Shown here in pieces: positions 5,593 through 6,015 of a DNA stretch of 6,015 nucleotides (position 1 is its first letter; every line of letters starts with the position of its first letter). The notes under the pieces are model-generated. The model did no database searches, was not told the origin of the DNA, and saw only the letters and a list, made by a program, of their open reading frames with translations. A program made the translations under genes and the position numbers. The stretch comes from Bryobacteraceae bacterium (GTDB lineage Bacteria; Acidobacteriota; Terriglobia; Bryobacterales; Bryobacteraceae), in the NCBI GenBank assembly GCA_947456995.1, contig CANGVB010000254.1, positions 1 to 6,015 of the forward strand, given 5' to 3'.

Positions 5593-6015
5593 GTCTAATC
5601 CTCAATCCGACATCGGCCTGATTGGCCTCGCCGTCATGGGCCAGAACCTGGCTTTGAACATTGCCGACCACGGCTTCCGCATCTCGGTCTACAACCGCAC
5701 CACCGCCACGATGGAAAAGTTCGTAGCCGAAAATCCTGACACCCCGGGCGGCCTCGACGGCCAGCCCACCCTTGAAGGCTTCGTTGCATCCCTCAAGCGT
5801 CCCCGCAAGATGATCATCCTCGTCAAGGCCGGCTCTGGCACCGACGCAGTCATCGATTCCCTCGTCCCGCATCTCGAAGAAGGCGACATCATCATCGACG
5901 GCGGCAACGCCCTCTGGACCGACACCATCCGCCGCGAAAAAGCCCTCAAAGAAAAAGGCCTTCGTTTCGTCGGCTCCGGCGTCTCGGGCGGGGAAGAAGG
6001 CGCCCGTTTCGGCCC
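5591..6015 (+). CDS. gnd: 6-phosphogluconate dehydrogenase, decarboxylating, truncated by window edge
   Basis: The first 141 residues of a protein normally near 470-480 residues; the frame is open at the right edge. The enzyme oxidises and decarboxylates 6-phosphogluconate to ribulose 5-phosphate in the cytosolic oxidative pentose phosphate pathway, making NADPH. Seen here are the Rossmann loop [18 protein letters not shown] (12-29), the NRT turn with Arg36, which in this family favours NADP, the [12 protein letters not shown] segment (101-112) with Asn106, and the catalytic-loop signature [10 protein letters not shown] (130-139). The later catalytic Lys and the C-terminal helical domain lie outside the window. 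The ATG at 5591 sits 22 bp after the second pseudopilin and within an inverted repeat. It may be read through from the secretin genes, but its job is central metabolism and unrelated to secretion. Confidence 0.95.
   Translation, partial: MSNPQSDIGLIGLAVMGQNLALNIADHGFRISVYNRTTATMEKFVAENPDTPGGLDGQPTLEGFVASLKRPRKMIILVKAGSGTDAVIDSLVPHLEEGDIIIDGGNALWTDTIRREKALKEKGLRFVGSGVSGGEEGARFG

Overview
The window carries two divergent gene groups of a GC-rich Gram-negative bacterium. An acidobacterium (Acidobacteriaceae/Terriglobia type) is the best guess. This rests on the fused TPR-secretin-cohesin protein followed by two small pseudopilins, on the DUF2490-type envelope protein, and on the C-ending codon preference. 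It is an inference from gene content; there is no rRNA or marker gene in the window to prove it.

Left half, minus strand, read from 2255 down to 1: smpB (trans-translation factor), pepA (M17 leucyl aminopeptidase) and the N-terminal part of a DUF2490-like exported protein that runs off the left edge. smpB and pepA share an ATGA stop/start overlap, and the DUF2490-like frame appears to start inside the 3' end of pepA, so the three probably form one transcript. SmpB rescues stalled ribosomes and PepA trims peptides, so the pair fits a protein-turnover theme. The third gene is an envelope protein with no obvious link.

Centre (2256-2347): a 92-bp divergent promoter region. It holds a fair sigma70-like promoter facing smpB, and a 7-11-7 inverted repeat that spans exactly that promoter's spacer and touches both its -10 and -35 hexamers. 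It also holds a weaker -35-like element facing the secretin gene.

Right half, plus strand, from 2348 to 6015: a 780-residue secretin with N-terminal TPRs and a C-terminal cohesin-like domain, then two type II secretion/type IV pilus-like pseudopilins (160 and 137 residues). The three genes are tightly packed, with a 7-bp gap and then a 26-bp overlap. A truncated gnd (6-phosphogluconate dehydrogenase) starts 22 bp further on and leaves at the right edge. The secretin would form an outer-membrane gate and the pseudopilins would build a short pseudopilus below it. No ATPase, platform protein or prepilin peptidase is present here, so those parts must be encoded elsewhere if the system is complete.

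No RNA genes, insertion sequences, CRISPR arrays or phage remnants were seen. The most unusual content is the secretin-cohesin fusion with its paired pseudopilins that share a C-terminal tail motif.
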